This document shows positions 1 to 7,140 of a stretch of 9,339 bases of DNA, in pieces (positions within the stretch are counted from its first letter, which is position 1; each line of letters begins with the position of its first letter). The DNA is taken from positions 1-9,339 of the forward strand of contig CAMNGY010000025.1 of the NCBI GenBank assembly GCA_946538795.1, given 5' to 3'. The translations under genes and the position numbers were made by a program. Source of the stretch: an uncultured Treponema sp. (lineage in GTDB: Bacteria; Spirochaetota; Spirochaetia; Treponematales; Treponemataceae). The notes beneath the pieces are model-generated. The model was not told where the DNA came from. It saw only the letters and a program-made list of their open reading frames with translations, and made no database searches.

Positions 1-342
1 CGGGGAACCGCCGTCAAAGCTGCTGGATACGCTGGATATGATGTTTATGCCCGAGGCGCTTCCTTCTTGCGATATGGGGGCTACATCGTTCTTGTCATTG
101 CTTGAGGGGACTTTCGGCGCATTTTCCACGAAGGAAGGAGTCTTGCCGAAGACCCTGCTGAAAAAGCCTGTCTCCTTTAGGTTCGAGATAATCTTGCCTT
201 GGTTCACCAGAAAGAGTATAAAAAGGAAGATGGCCGCGATGACCCACAAGGTAAGGCCTATCCCTGCCGAACCCTTTTTCTGCCTCCCGCCGTTGCGGGG
301 GCGGTATTCCCTGTCGCCAGAATCGTTTTCCCTGTCAAACAT
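1..342 (-). CDS. Membrane-anchored protein of unknown function (N-terminal part, runs off the window)
   Basis: Reading the minus strand from the ATG at 342 gives 114 codons open to the window edge, so the C-terminus is missing. The first 27 or so residues are polar and rich in Arg, Lys, Asp and Gly. One hydrophobic stretch follows at about residues 28-46 (GLTLWVIAAIFLFILFLV), then a Ser/Asn/Lys-rich segment that looks like an extended linker. This fits a single-pass inner-membrane protein whose main domain lies outside the cytoplasm and beyond this window. The start is fixed by an in-frame TAA at 352-354, only three codons upstream. There is no Shine-Dalgarno sequence; a promoter-like element lies directly before the ATG. 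It is downstream of and co-oriented with the 623-residue gene at 420-2291. A GerMN-type extracytoplasmic domain is possible from vague resemblance to treponemal proteins, but no such domain is visible here. Confidence 0.75.
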   Translation of the reverse strand, partial: MFDRENDSGDREYRPRNGGRQKKGSAGIGLTLWVIAAIFLFILFLVNQGKIISNLKETGFFSRVFGKTPSFVENAPKVPSSNDKNDVAPISQEGSASGINIISSVSSSFDGGSP

Positions 343-350
343 TTGCTTAG

Positions 351-379
351 ATTATAAAGCAAAGGCTTGAATTAAACAA
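351..379 (-). promoter_or_regulatory. Sigma70-type promoter, possibly giving a leaderless mRNA
   Basis: On the minus strand, TTGTTT (374-379) is followed by a 17-bp spacer and a perfect TATAAT (351-356). Only 8 nt separate the -10 box from the ATG at 342, so a transcript starting 6-7 nt past the -10 would begin within about 3 nt of the start codon. No Shine-Dalgarno sequence fits in that space. The -35 box matches only 3 of 6 consensus bases. Confidence 0.5.
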
Positions 380-419
380 GGGGAGCGCGTGGCGGTGCCG
401 GGCCACAGTTCTGTGTGCC

Positions 420-2291
420 TTACTGTGCCGGGCGGGTCACGCTGACGAAGCTGCTGGCAGGATCGCAGAACAGGCGTATCAGCTCGATCTTGGACTTGTG
501 CCTGCTTTTCAGGTAGAAGGCCTGGAGCTGCTCGTCATAGACGAAACCTGACGAGTTGTATATCTCGTAGTTCTTGTCCGTATGGAAGTCCAGGTTCTGT
601 ATCTGAATTTTGTTGTGGAACGTGGGAATCCCGGAGAAGGTCACATAGTGGGTATAGCTGAGCGTGTAGTCTATGTTTATGTCCGTGGTCCCGTTCTTTG
701 CGACCTTGTAGTCGATGTTGGGGGCACTGGTCCAGGCCCAGACGGCTTTCTTGCCGTAGTAGCCCAGGACCTGCACGTGGGGATAGAAGCGGTTCTCGGT
801 TATGAGGCGGGGATACAGGTCGCTCAGCTCGCCAAGGCTGAAAGAGCTGATGTCCTGCATCTCCTGGTTTACCAGGAGGTTTCCTGTTTCCATTATCGCG
901 CTGTCACCTATGGTGTCGCCGTAGCTCCTGAGGGTCTGGCCAAGGAGGATTCTTTCTATCTTGGAAAGAGGCTCCTCAGTCCCCGCGTTGCTCCCGTCCT
1001 CTTTCTCTGCATCGGATCTCTTTCCTACTGCTATGACAGTCCCGTCAAGGGTCAGGTGCTTCCTTATTATGCCAAGGCATTTTTCAATGGAAACGCCCAG
1101 GTTGTCCGCAAAGCTTGCGTCCTGTGTGTCCAGCCGGACGTAGACGTCCAGTATGGCCTCGGCTTCCCTGAGCGTCAGCTGGCTTTCGTCAAGTGACGCA
1201 GGTATGGCGAGGGCTTCCTTTATGCCGCTGTCCATCTTGTGTATGAGCAGGTAGTCGGATATCCCGTCCTGCATGAAGAATGACGGGTCCTTTGTGCTGA
1301 CCGCATTCTTCAGAATTTGCGCAAGGGCGGATTCCCTCCTGCGCAGGCCGCCGCTCAGCGGGATGACGTTGGCCAGGTAGGGGGTGGAAAGGTATGTCCG
1401 TGATGACGAGTTCTTGAACGATGCAGGAATTGCGTTCATCGCTATGTTGAACCTGCTTTCATGCGCCATGTCCGCCAGGTATGCGACCACGGCCTTTTCT
1501 GTCAGGCTGCTGTTCGCGCTGAGAGCGGCCTGGAATTTTTCCTTCAGCTCCGACCTGAGCGCGGCCTTGCTGGAATCATAGGATGCCTCGTCCGTGAGGG
1601 GGATGGATGCGACGGATTCAAACTGGAATTCCCTGACAGGAACGAATGCTGTGTAGAAAGCCGCGGGGGCCGACCGCACGAATGTGATGAGTCCTGTTGG
1701 CGAGGGGCTTTCGAAGCTGGGTCCGGAGATCTTGAAGTAGTCCTCCCCCCGTTGCAGAGTGAGGCTTCCGGCCTCGTCCTTGCCCTTTCCCTGCCGCTGA
1801 TCCTGGCTTATGCTGTAGGAACCGGATATGGAGTAGGGAATTGAAATGCTTTCGTAATTTTCCGGGAGTTCGGCTGTTATAGTCAGCAGGGGGCCGGAAG
1901 AAGCGCCGTCGGCAGAATCGTTGGCGTTGCTTTTATGGGAGGTAAAGCTGATGGAGGCTCCGCCCCCGAAGCGGAGGTTTATTTCATTGCCGGAATTCTT
2001 GGCCCATGATTCAAGGACCAGGAATTCCGGTTCTTCTTGCCCCCTCACGGATGCGAAAGCGGCGTTGTTCGTGTCCGAGCTGAAGGTAAGGCCGTCGTAT
2101 TCTATGTGGAAGCGGTTCTTGAGGATGTCGTTGTTGTCCTTGTCCTTCGCGGATGAAAGCGACAGCTCCATTCCGCCGATGTTGCGGGATATGATGGTTT
2201 CTGTCTTGAATTGTAATATGAAAATGCCGATAATGACAGCGGCGTAGAGGGCTGTGAGAAAGAAAAACTTCAGGATTCTGTATCTGTGCAT
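420..2291 (-). CDS. Large protein of unknown function with one N-terminal membrane anchor
   Basis: I do not recognise this family. From the ATG at 2291 it has 623 residues. Residues about 6-27 (after MHRYR) are a strong hydrophobic anchor with basic residues in front, so most of the protein should face the periplasm. Residues about 30-235 are rich in alternating hydrophobic/polar strands. Residues about 240-490 look helical, interrupted by a charged Ser/Glu/Gly-rich linker near residue 435. The last 110 residues are rich in Tyr, Asn and Thr and again strand-like, ending in a basic, hydrophobic tail. No catalytic motif is evident. Start choice is uncertain: an in-frame TTG at 2327 and an ATG at 2309 are alternatives, adding 12 or 6 residues. 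None of the three has a Shine-Dalgarno site. I prefer 2291 because it directly follows a promoter and starts just before the anchor. It is divergent from the TPR gene at 2393 and followed by another anchored protein 77 nt downstream. Confidence 0.8.
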   Translation of the reverse strand: MHRYRILKFFFLTALYAAVIIGIFILQFKTETIISRNIGGMELSLSSAKDKDNNDILKNRFHIEYDGLTFSSDTNNAAFASVRGQEEPEFLVLESWAKNSGNEINLRFGGGASISFTSHKSNANDSADGASSGPLLTITAELPENYESISIPYSISGSYSISQDQRQGKGKDEAGSLTLQRGEDYFKISGPSFESPSPTGLITFVRSAPAAFYTAFVPVREFQFESVASIPLTDEASYDSSKAALRSELKEKFQAALSANSSLTEKAVVAYLADMAHESRFNIAMNAIPASFKNSSSRTYLSTPYLANVIPLSGGLRRRESALAQILKNAVSTKDPSFFMQDGISDYLLIHKMDSGIKEALAIPASLDESQLTLREAEAILDVYVRLDTQDASFADNLGVSIEKCLGIIRKHLTLDGTVIAVGKRSDAEKEDGSNAGTEEPLSKIERILLGQTLRSYGDTIGDSAIMETGNLLVNQEMQDISSFSLGELSDLYPRLITENRFYPHVQVLGYYGKKAVWAWTSAPNIDYKVAKNGTTDINIDYTLSYTHYVTFSGIPTFHNKIQIQNLDFHTDKNYEIYNSSGFVYDEQLQAFYLKSRHKSKIELIRLFCDPASSFVSVTRPAQ

Positions 2292-2298
2292 TTTGCAT

Positions 2299-2327
2299 AT
2301 TCTATCCATTAGGGCGGTAAAATGCAA
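2299..2327 (-). promoter_or_regulatory. Sigma70-type promoter overlapping the upstream start candidates, possibly leaderless
   Basis: On the minus strand, TTGCAT (2322-2327) is followed by a 17-bp spacer and TAGAAT (2299-2304). The -10 box is 5 of 6 to consensus and identical to the ilvD -10 box. Seven nt separate it from the ATG at 2291. If used, transcription would begin at or next to that ATG, and the TTG (2327) and ATG (2309) start candidates would lie inside or upstream of the promoter and could not be translated from this transcript. Confidence 0.45.
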
Positions 2328-2392
2328 GGGTTTTCAGTTACCTTGAAATCGTAGACACATTTTAAAGATTTATATATAGTAGGTGGAGACTT

Positions 2393-3862
2393 ATGAAAAA
2401 GCATAACAACGGACTAAAAATGAAAATTCTGTTCCTGCTTCCGTTAGGGCTGGCATTGGCCCTGCCTGTCTGTGCGGAGGTTCAGTATGGAACGCGCCCC
2501 GTGAACACGGTCCAGGACGTGCCTTCGTTGGATTTTTCCAAGACGGACTTCATCCGTTCTGTCCAGGATGCCCTGAAATCCGGCGGTCCTTCCGCCGCGC
2601 TGGCCTTGTATGACTCTTTGCCCGATGCCTTCGCTTCCGATCCTGACCTTCTGGTCATAAAGGCATCCCTTATGATTTCGGCCTCCCGTCTGGGCGATGC
2701 GAAGTCCGTCTGTGACGGCATAGTTGCGGTGGATCCTTCCAATGAGGATGCCCTTGAGCTGCTCCTGTACATTGCCCGCCGCCAGAACGATGTCCGCAAC
2801 GAGAACAAGTATATAAAGCAGCTGCTTTCTGCCGACCAGTACAACGTTTCGGCCAACATGGCCTTGGGACAGAGTTCCTTCGCCAGCAAGAACTACAAGC
2901 AGGCAAGGCTGTATTACCAGAAGGCCCTGGTCAGGGAGGAGAAGAACGAGGACGCCTTGTTTGGTCTGGGGCAGGCCGACTATTATCTGGGCGCGAAGGA
3001 TTCCAAGATGGACAACGAGTGCGAGACGGTGTTCAAGAAGCTCCTTGATGTGAACCCTCAGAATTCCCTTGCCTATTCTTACCTGGGCAAGCTCGCCGCT
3101 GCCGGCAGCAAGTACAAGGTCGCCTCGGACTACGTGCAGAAGGCTATAGAGCTGGAGCCAGACAATTACAACTATCATATGGACTACGGGATGTTCGAGA
3201 GCTACCTGGGCCATTATGACAATGCGGCCTCTGCTTGGACCAAGGCGATAAGCCTTCAGCCGGACTACTTCCTGGCATACGCCTACAGGGGAGGGCTGTA
3301 TGACGAGCAGGGGCAGGAGGAACTTGCCATAAACGACTACAAGCAGCTGCTCCGCTGTAATCCCGACTATTACTATGCGTATGAGAGCATCGGGGTCCTG
3401 GAGATTCACAGGCAGAACTGGACGGCGGCACGTCAGGCCTTTATGAAGTGCTATGAGATGGACAAGACTTCCAACGTGTCTTACCCGCTGATGGTGACGT
3501 ACTGCTATTATATGGAAGGGGATAAGGTCAATGCCAAGGCCTTCAGCGACAAGGTCCTGCGGAAAATGGACAGAAGCTCCATTGAGTATGCTATGCTTCG
3601 TGTCTGGCATGATGAGTCCGGCGAGATGCCCTTGCCTCAGAAAATCGCTGCCATTACCGACAGCAAGAAGAAGGGGAAGATGTGGTTTTACCTGGGTCTT
3701 TTCTATGATATGTTCGGAGGAGGCGAGTTTGCTTCAGAGAACTACGCCAAGCTTCTTGCCTTGAACAGCCCCATGATATTCGAGTACCGCATGGCTGAAT
3801 GGCGTGTCGGGCAGATAAAGCTTAACAGCGAGGACAAGTCCTTGAGCAGGGTGTCCAACTGA
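2393..3862 (+). CDS. Exported tetratricopeptide-repeat (TPR) protein
   Basis: This 489-residue protein has a signal peptide: Lys-rich start, hydrophobic core at about residues 12-26, and a V-C-A site that suits signal peptidase I between Ala28 and Glu29. Mature residues from about 83 to 360 form a run of seven or eight TPR units; the clearest are near 151-184, 223-256, 257-290 and 291-324, with the usual small/aromatic pattern and Pro at unit ends (e.g. ELEPDNY, SLQPDYF). One more degenerate unit lies at about 428-460. TPR arrays are protein-protein scaffolds, so a periplasmic or outer-membrane assembly role is plausible, but the partner is unknown. The start is supported by AGGTGGAG at 2381-2388, 4 nt before the ATG; an internal ATG at 2420 is less likely. 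The gene overlaps the next one by one base (TGATG), so the two should be co-translated. No convincing plus-strand promoter is visible in 2328-2392, although TTGAAA occurs at 2343-2348. Confidence 0.9.
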   Translation: MKKHNNGLKMKILFLLPLGLALALPVCAEVQYGTRPVNTVQDVPSLDFSKTDFIRSVQDALKSGGPSAALALYDSLPDAFASDPDLLVIKASLMISASRLGDAKSVCDGIVAVDPSNEDALELLLYIARRQNDVRNENKYIKQLLSADQYNVSANMALGQSSFASKNYKQARLYYQKALVREEKNEDALFGLGQADYYLGAKDSKMDNECETVFKKLLDVNPQNSLAYSYLGKLAAAGSKYKVASDYVQKAIELEPDNYNYHMDYGMFESYLGHYDNAASAWTKAISLQPDYFLAYAYRGGLYDEQGQEELAINDYKQLLRCNPDYYYAYESIGVLEIHRQNWTAARQAFMKCYEMDKTSNVSYPLMVTYCYYMEGDKVNAKAFSDKVLRKMDRSSIEYAMLRVWHDESGEMPLPQKIAAITDSKKKGKMWFYLGLFYDMFGGGEFASENYAKLLALNSPMIFEYRMAEWRVGQIKLNSEDKSLSRVSN

Positions 3863-5064
3863 TGGAATCCCAGACGCAGGTGCGGCTGCAGCTTGCGGGG
3901 CGTGAGATTGTCCTTGTGGGGACCGCCCATGTGAGCGAGTCCAGCGTAAAGGAGGTTTCCGCCGCCATAGAGGAGCTGCGGCCCGATACGGTCGCCATAG
4001 AGCTGGACGAAAAGAGGTTGAAGAGCTTGGAGGACCCGGAGTCCTGGCGCAACATGGACATAGTGAAGGTCCTGCGCGAGAAGAACGGCTTCCTTATGCT
4101 TTCCAACATCATACTTGCCTCTTTCCAGAAGAGGATGGGGCTTGATGCCGGGGTCAGGCCCGGGGACGAGATGCTTGCCGCCATAAATAAGTCCAAGGAG
4201 CTGGGGATATCCACGTCCATGGTTGACCGTCCCATAACGGTGACTCTCAGACGGGCTTGGGCCAAGAATTCACTCTGGGGCAAATGCAATTTGCTGGCTT
4301 TGCTGGTTTCCAGCGCGTTCAGCAAAGAAGAGATAAGCAGCGAGCAGATAGAGAATCTTAAGGTCAGGAGCGAGATGGACGACATGATGGAGGAGCTTTC
4401 CAAGGAGCTTCCTGTCGTCAAGGAGGTCCTGATAGACGAGAGAGATTACTTCTTGGCCAGCCACATCTGGGCCAGTGCCGGGAATAAGGTTCTTGCCATT
4501 CTTGGAGCCGGCCATCTGCCTGGTGTGCAGGCTCACTTGGAGAAGCTGGCCGCCGGGGAGGAGAGCGGCGACTGCACTGAGATAGGCAGCGTTCCTGAGC
4601 CTAAGTTTTCGTCCAAGCTACTGCAATGGCTGCTTCCTCTTCTTATAATTTCTTTGCTTGCCGCTGGTTTTGTGTACGGAGGCAGGACCAAGGGCTTTGA
4701 CATGCTCAGTTCATGGGTTCTGTGGAACGGCTTGCTGGCTGCCGTAGGTTCTGTAATAGCCGCCGCCCACCCCCTGACTGTTATAACCAGCTTTGTGGGT
4801 GCCCCCCTTACATCCCTCTGTCCTCTGATAGGCATAGGTGTTGTAGCGGGCATTGTCCAGGCTGTCGTGCGAAAGCCAAAGGTTGCCGACATGGAATCCA
4901 TTTCGACTGACGCACTTTCCGTTAAGGGTTTTTACCGCAACCGCATTCTCCGTACCCTCATGGTGTTCCTGCTTTCTTCGTTGGGAAGCAGCATAGGGAC
5001 TTTCGTGGCGGGGGCTACGTTCGTGAAGGTTCTTGCCGGCTTGTGGCAGAAGATAGGGGGCTAG
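3862..5064 (+). CDS. TraB/PrgY-family protein with C-terminal membrane domain
   Basis: The 400-residue product has a soluble TraB-type domain at about residues 10-235 and some four membrane segments after it (about 254-273, 284-302, 305-334, 366-392). Family hallmarks are visible: GTAHVS at 20-25, a strand ending in Glu47 (VAIELDEKR), an ERDYFLASHIW helix, and GAGHLPGV at 215-222 with His218. TraB/PrgY proteins include the enterococcal pheromone-shutdown proteins and are distantly related to TIKI metalloproteases; the conserved Glu and His residues are thought to be catalytic. The bacterial substrate here is unknown. There is no signal peptide, so whether the soluble domain is cytoplasmic cannot be settled from sequence. 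The ATG (3862-3864) overlaps the TGA of the TPR gene, and AGGG at 3848-3851 lies 10 nt upstream. The stop codon overlaps that of the convergent small gene. Confidence 0.88.
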   Translation: MESQTQVRLQLAGREIVLVGTAHVSESSVKEVSAAIEELRPDTVAIELDEKRLKSLEDPESWRNMDIVKVLREKNGFLMLSNIILASFQKRMGLDAGVRPGDEMLAAINKSKELGISTSMVDRPITVTLRRAWAKNSLWGKCNLLALLVSSAFSKEEISSEQIENLKVRSEMDDMMEELSKELPVVKEVLIDERDYFLASHIWASAGNKVLAILGAGHLPGVQAHLEKLAAGEESGDCTEIGSVPEPKFSSKLLQWLLPLLIISLLAAGFVYGGRTKGFDMLSSWVLWNGLLAAVGSVIAAAHPLTVITSFVGAPLTSLCPLIGIGVVAGIVQAVVRKPKVADMESISTDALSVKGFYRNRILRTLMVFLLSSLGSSIGTFVAGATFVKVLAGLWQKIGG

Positions 5065-5345
5065 CTCTTGCTGTTCCACTTGTCACCGCCGGGGAAGGGA
5101 CAGGTGGAGGCTGAGATTCTGGCCCTGTAAGCCACGTAGCTTCCGCATTCAGCGCACAGTATTCCCGCCCGGAGCGAAGGACAACTTTCGCAGGTTGCGA
5201 GCCTTCTCCTGTATTCCCCATCTTCTGTAGTCACTCCGTCCAGTTTCGCCATCTTTGCGACCGAGGCCTCTATGCTTTCCTTGCTTATCCTGCCCATCAT
5301 GGCCCGTATCTCACATTCTGGGCAGAAAGGGTCTGTCTTCTGCAT
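5061..5345 (-). CDS. Small cysteine-rich, probably zinc-binding protein (DUF6171-like)
   Basis: The 94-residue protein carries CPEC at 8-11, CESC at 52-55, CAEC at 64-67 and Cys82 followed by PFPGGDKW. The paired CxxC knuckles strongly suggest one or two structural zinc sites. The Arg-rich RRR plus CESC, the CAECGSYV knuckle and the closing CP...W resemble the DUF6171 family of uncharacterised bacterial proteins; this assignment is from memory of the pattern and is tentative. Residues about 18-37 form a short amphipathic helix. There is no signal peptide, so it should be cytoplasmic. The ATG at 5345 has no good Shine-Dalgarno sequence, and an in-frame TGA 10 codons upstream excludes a long extension. 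It is divergent from ilvD and convergent with the TraB gene, with which it shares a CTAG at 5061-5064 as both stop codons. Function unknown. Confidence 0.8.
   Translation of the reverse strand: MQKTDPFCPECEIRAMMGRISKESIEASVAKMAKLDGVTTEDGEYRRRLATCESCPSLRAGILCAECGSYVAYRARISASTCPFPGGDKWNSKS
5076..5107. other. Hairpin-forming inverted repeat past the TraB stop
   Basis: CCACTTGTC (5076-5084) and GACAGGTGG (5099-5107) can pair over 9 bp with one G-T pair and a 14-nt loop. It starts 12 nt after the TraB stop codon and lies inside the 3' end of the convergent small gene. No T-run follows, so it is not a standard intrinsic terminator on the plus strand. It could stabilise the 3' end of the TPR-TraB mRNA, or it may simply reflect coding constraint. 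Confidence 0.35.
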
Positions 5346-5387
5346 GATGAATATATCGGCATCTTGACTGACGGTTCAGCTCTTTAA

Positions 5388-5416
5388 TTGACATTCAAGT
5401 ACATACAGACTAGAAT
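5388..5416 (+). promoter_or_regulatory. Near-consensus sigma70 promoter of ilvD
   Basis: A perfect TTGACA (5388-5393) is followed by a 17-bp spacer and TAGAAT (5411-5416, 5 of 6). Transcription should start near 5423, leaving about 22 nt before the ilvD start. That is too short for a leader-peptide attenuator or a T-box, so any feedback control would have to act at the promoter. Beyond this promoter the 100-bp divergent spacer (5346-5445) shows no other clear element. Confidence 0.8.
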
Positions 5417-5445
5417 GGCGTCAACATTTTTTTCGAGGTGCTAAA

Positions 5446-7137
5446 GTGGCAAAGAAAAGTGACAACGCGACTAAAGGCAAGGCGAGGGCTCCCCACCGCT
5501 CGCTCTTTTATGCTATGGGCTACACGGACGAGGAGCTGGACAGGCCCCTCGTAGGTGTGTGCTGCGCTAAGAACGAGATTATTCCCGGACACGTTGAGCT
5601 GGACAGGATTGCGGAGGCTGTCAAGGCCGGAATCCGCATGGCTGGAGGAACTCCAGTTGAGTTCCCCGCCATTGGTGTCTGCGACGGCATTGCCATGGGC
5701 CATGAGGGAATGAAGTACTCGCTTGTCACGAGGGAGCTGATTGCCGACTCCGTTGAGTGCATGGCCAAGGCCCACCAGTTCGATGCCCTCGTGATGATCC
5801 CCAACTGCGACAAGATTGTCCCCGGCATGCTGATGGCGGCGGCCCGCCTGGACCTGCCGACCGTGTTCTGCTCCGGCGGCGCGATGATGCCCGGCCACCT
5901 GCCCGGCCACGATGAGGGCAACCCCTATTCCGACAAGAACCTTTCCCTTACCGATATGTTCGAGGCGGTCGGCGGTGAGGCCGTCGGCAAGATCAGCGAG
6001 AAGCAGCTGTGCGAGCTGGAGCATTACGCCTGCCCCGGCTGCGGCTCATGCTCCGGCATGTTCACCGCCAACTCGATGAACTGCCTGACCGAGGTGCTCG
6101 GCCTGGGCCTGCCCGGCAACGGCACGATCCCTGCGACGACGGGTCGCCGCATCGCCCTCGCCAAGAAGGCGGGCATGGCGGTCATGGATTTGTACAAGAA
6201 GGGCATCACCGCCCGCAAGATGATGTGCGCGGACTCCTTCCGCAACGCTCTGACGGCGGACATGGCCCTGGGCTGCTCCAGCAACACGATGCTGCACGTG
6301 CCCGCCATCGCGCACGAGGCCGGCGTGCAGATTGACCTGCACATGGTCAATGAGATTTCCGAGAAGACCCCCAACCTCTGCCACCTTGCCCCCGCCGGGC
6401 ATACCTTCATCTGCGAGCTGGATGACGCGGGCGGCGTTCAGGCGGTGCTCAAGGAGCTTTCCAAGAAGAATCTCATCAACACCGGCCTGATCACGGCGAC
6501 GGGCAAGACGATTGGCGAGAACATCAAGGACGCGGTCAACCGCAACCCGGAGATCCTGCGCCCGATCGAGAACCCCTTCAGCGACAACGGCGGACTTGCC
6601 ATCCTTTTCGGCAACCTGGCCCCGGACGGTACGGTCGTCAAGCGCAGCGCCTGCGCCAAGGAGCTGATGAAGCACACCGGTCCTGCCCGCGTCTTCGATG
6701 ACGAGAGCGAGGCGATGGAGGCCGTCCAGAAGCAGCAGATTCATCCCGGAGACGTTGTCGTCATCCGCTACGAGGGACCCAAGGGCGGCCCGGGCATGCG
6801 CGAGATGCTCGCCGTCACTGCGGCCCTTGCCGGACAGGGCCTGGACAAAGAGGTCGCCCTTATCACGGACGGCCGCTTCTCCGGCGCGACGAGGGGCGCG
6901 TCCCTCGGGCACTGCTCTCCCGAGGCGGCGGTCGGCGGCCCCATTGCCCTGGTCCGCGAGGGCGACAAGATCACGCTCGACATCAACAACTACAAGATTC
7001 ACCTGGAGGTGAGCGACGAGGAGCTGGCAAAGCGCAGGGCTGAGTGGAAGGCCCCTGCCCCCAAGGTCAGCACGGGCTACCTTGCCCGCTATGCCAAGCT
7101 GGTCTCTTCCGCCGACAAGGGCGCAATCCTGCAGTAA
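5446..7137 (+). CDS. ilvD: Dihydroxy-acid dehydratase
   Basis: IlvD removes water from 2,3-dihydroxy-isovalerate and 2,3-dihydroxy-3-methylvalerate to give the 2-keto acids that precede valine, leucine and isoleucine; it is a cytoplasmic Fe-S enzyme. The 563 residues match the shorter bacterial IlvD type. Visible motifs: APHRSLF at 15-21, metal-ligand region [10 protein letters not shown] with Asp80, NCDK with cluster ligand Cys121 and the following Lys123, [17 protein letters not shown] at 196-212 (Cys202 the likely ligand), and [10 protein letters not shown] at 475-484 with the presumed catalytic Ser479. Gly48 in IIPGH sits where [2Fe-2S] IlvDs carry a third ligand Cys, suggesting the oxygen-labile [4Fe-4S] class. 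The start is GTG with GAGGTG at 5435-5440, 5 nt upstream. No other ilv gene adjoins it. Sugar-acid dehydratases of the Edd family are the alternative, but the motifs favour IlvD. Confidence 0.95.
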   Translation: MAKKSDNATKGKARAPHRSLFYAMGYTDEELDRPLVGVCCAKNEIIPGHVELDRIAEAVKAGIRMAGGTPVEFPAIGVCDGIAMGHEGMKYSLVTRELIADSVECMAKAHQFDALVMIPNCDKIVPGMLMAAARLDLPTVFCSGGAMMPGHLPGHDEGNPYSDKNLSLTDMFEAVGGEAVGKISEKQLCELEHYACPGCGSCSGMFTANSMNCLTEVLGLGLPGNGTIPATTGRRIALAKKAGMAVMDLYKKGITARKMMCADSFRNALTADMALGCSSNTMLHVPAIAHEAGVQIDLHMVNEISEKTPNLCHLAPAGHTFICELDDAGGVQAVLKELSKKNLINTGLITATGKTIGENIKDAVNRNPEILRPIENPFSDNGGLAILFGNLAPDGTVVKRSACAKELMKHTGPARVFDDESEAMEAVQKQQIHPGDVVVIRYEGPKGGPGMREMLAVTAALAGQGLDKEVALITDGRFSGATRGASLGHCSPEAAVGGPIALVREGDKITLDINNYKIHLEVSDEELAKRRAEWKAPAPKVSTGYLARYAKLVSSADKGAILQ

Positions 7138-7140
7138 AAC

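Noticed and set aside
395..433. Direct repeat GTGCCGGGC (395-403 and 425-433) around a CACAG-TT-CTGTG palindrome
   Set aside because: Short and GC-rich, with one copy inside coding sequence and no T-run. Not enough to call a terminator or attachment site.
582..1196. 204-codon plus-strand open frame opposite the 623-residue gene
   Set aside because: Antisense shadow with no ribosome-binding site and no recognisable domain.
2465..2476. Possible lipobox in the TPR protein (LPVC, Cys27)
   Set aside because: Val just before the Cys is unfavourable for lipoprotein processing, and V-C-A followed by Glu fits signal peptidase I better.
2444..3610. 388-codon open frame antisense to the TPR gene
   Set aside because: It is a shadow of a codon-biased gene: its product has a His/Val/Leu-rich antisense composition, no family features and no Shine-Dalgarno site, while the TPR gene is clearly real.
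5417..5445. Leader-peptide attenuator or T-box before ilvD
   Set aside because: The predicted leader is only about 22 nt, too short for either.
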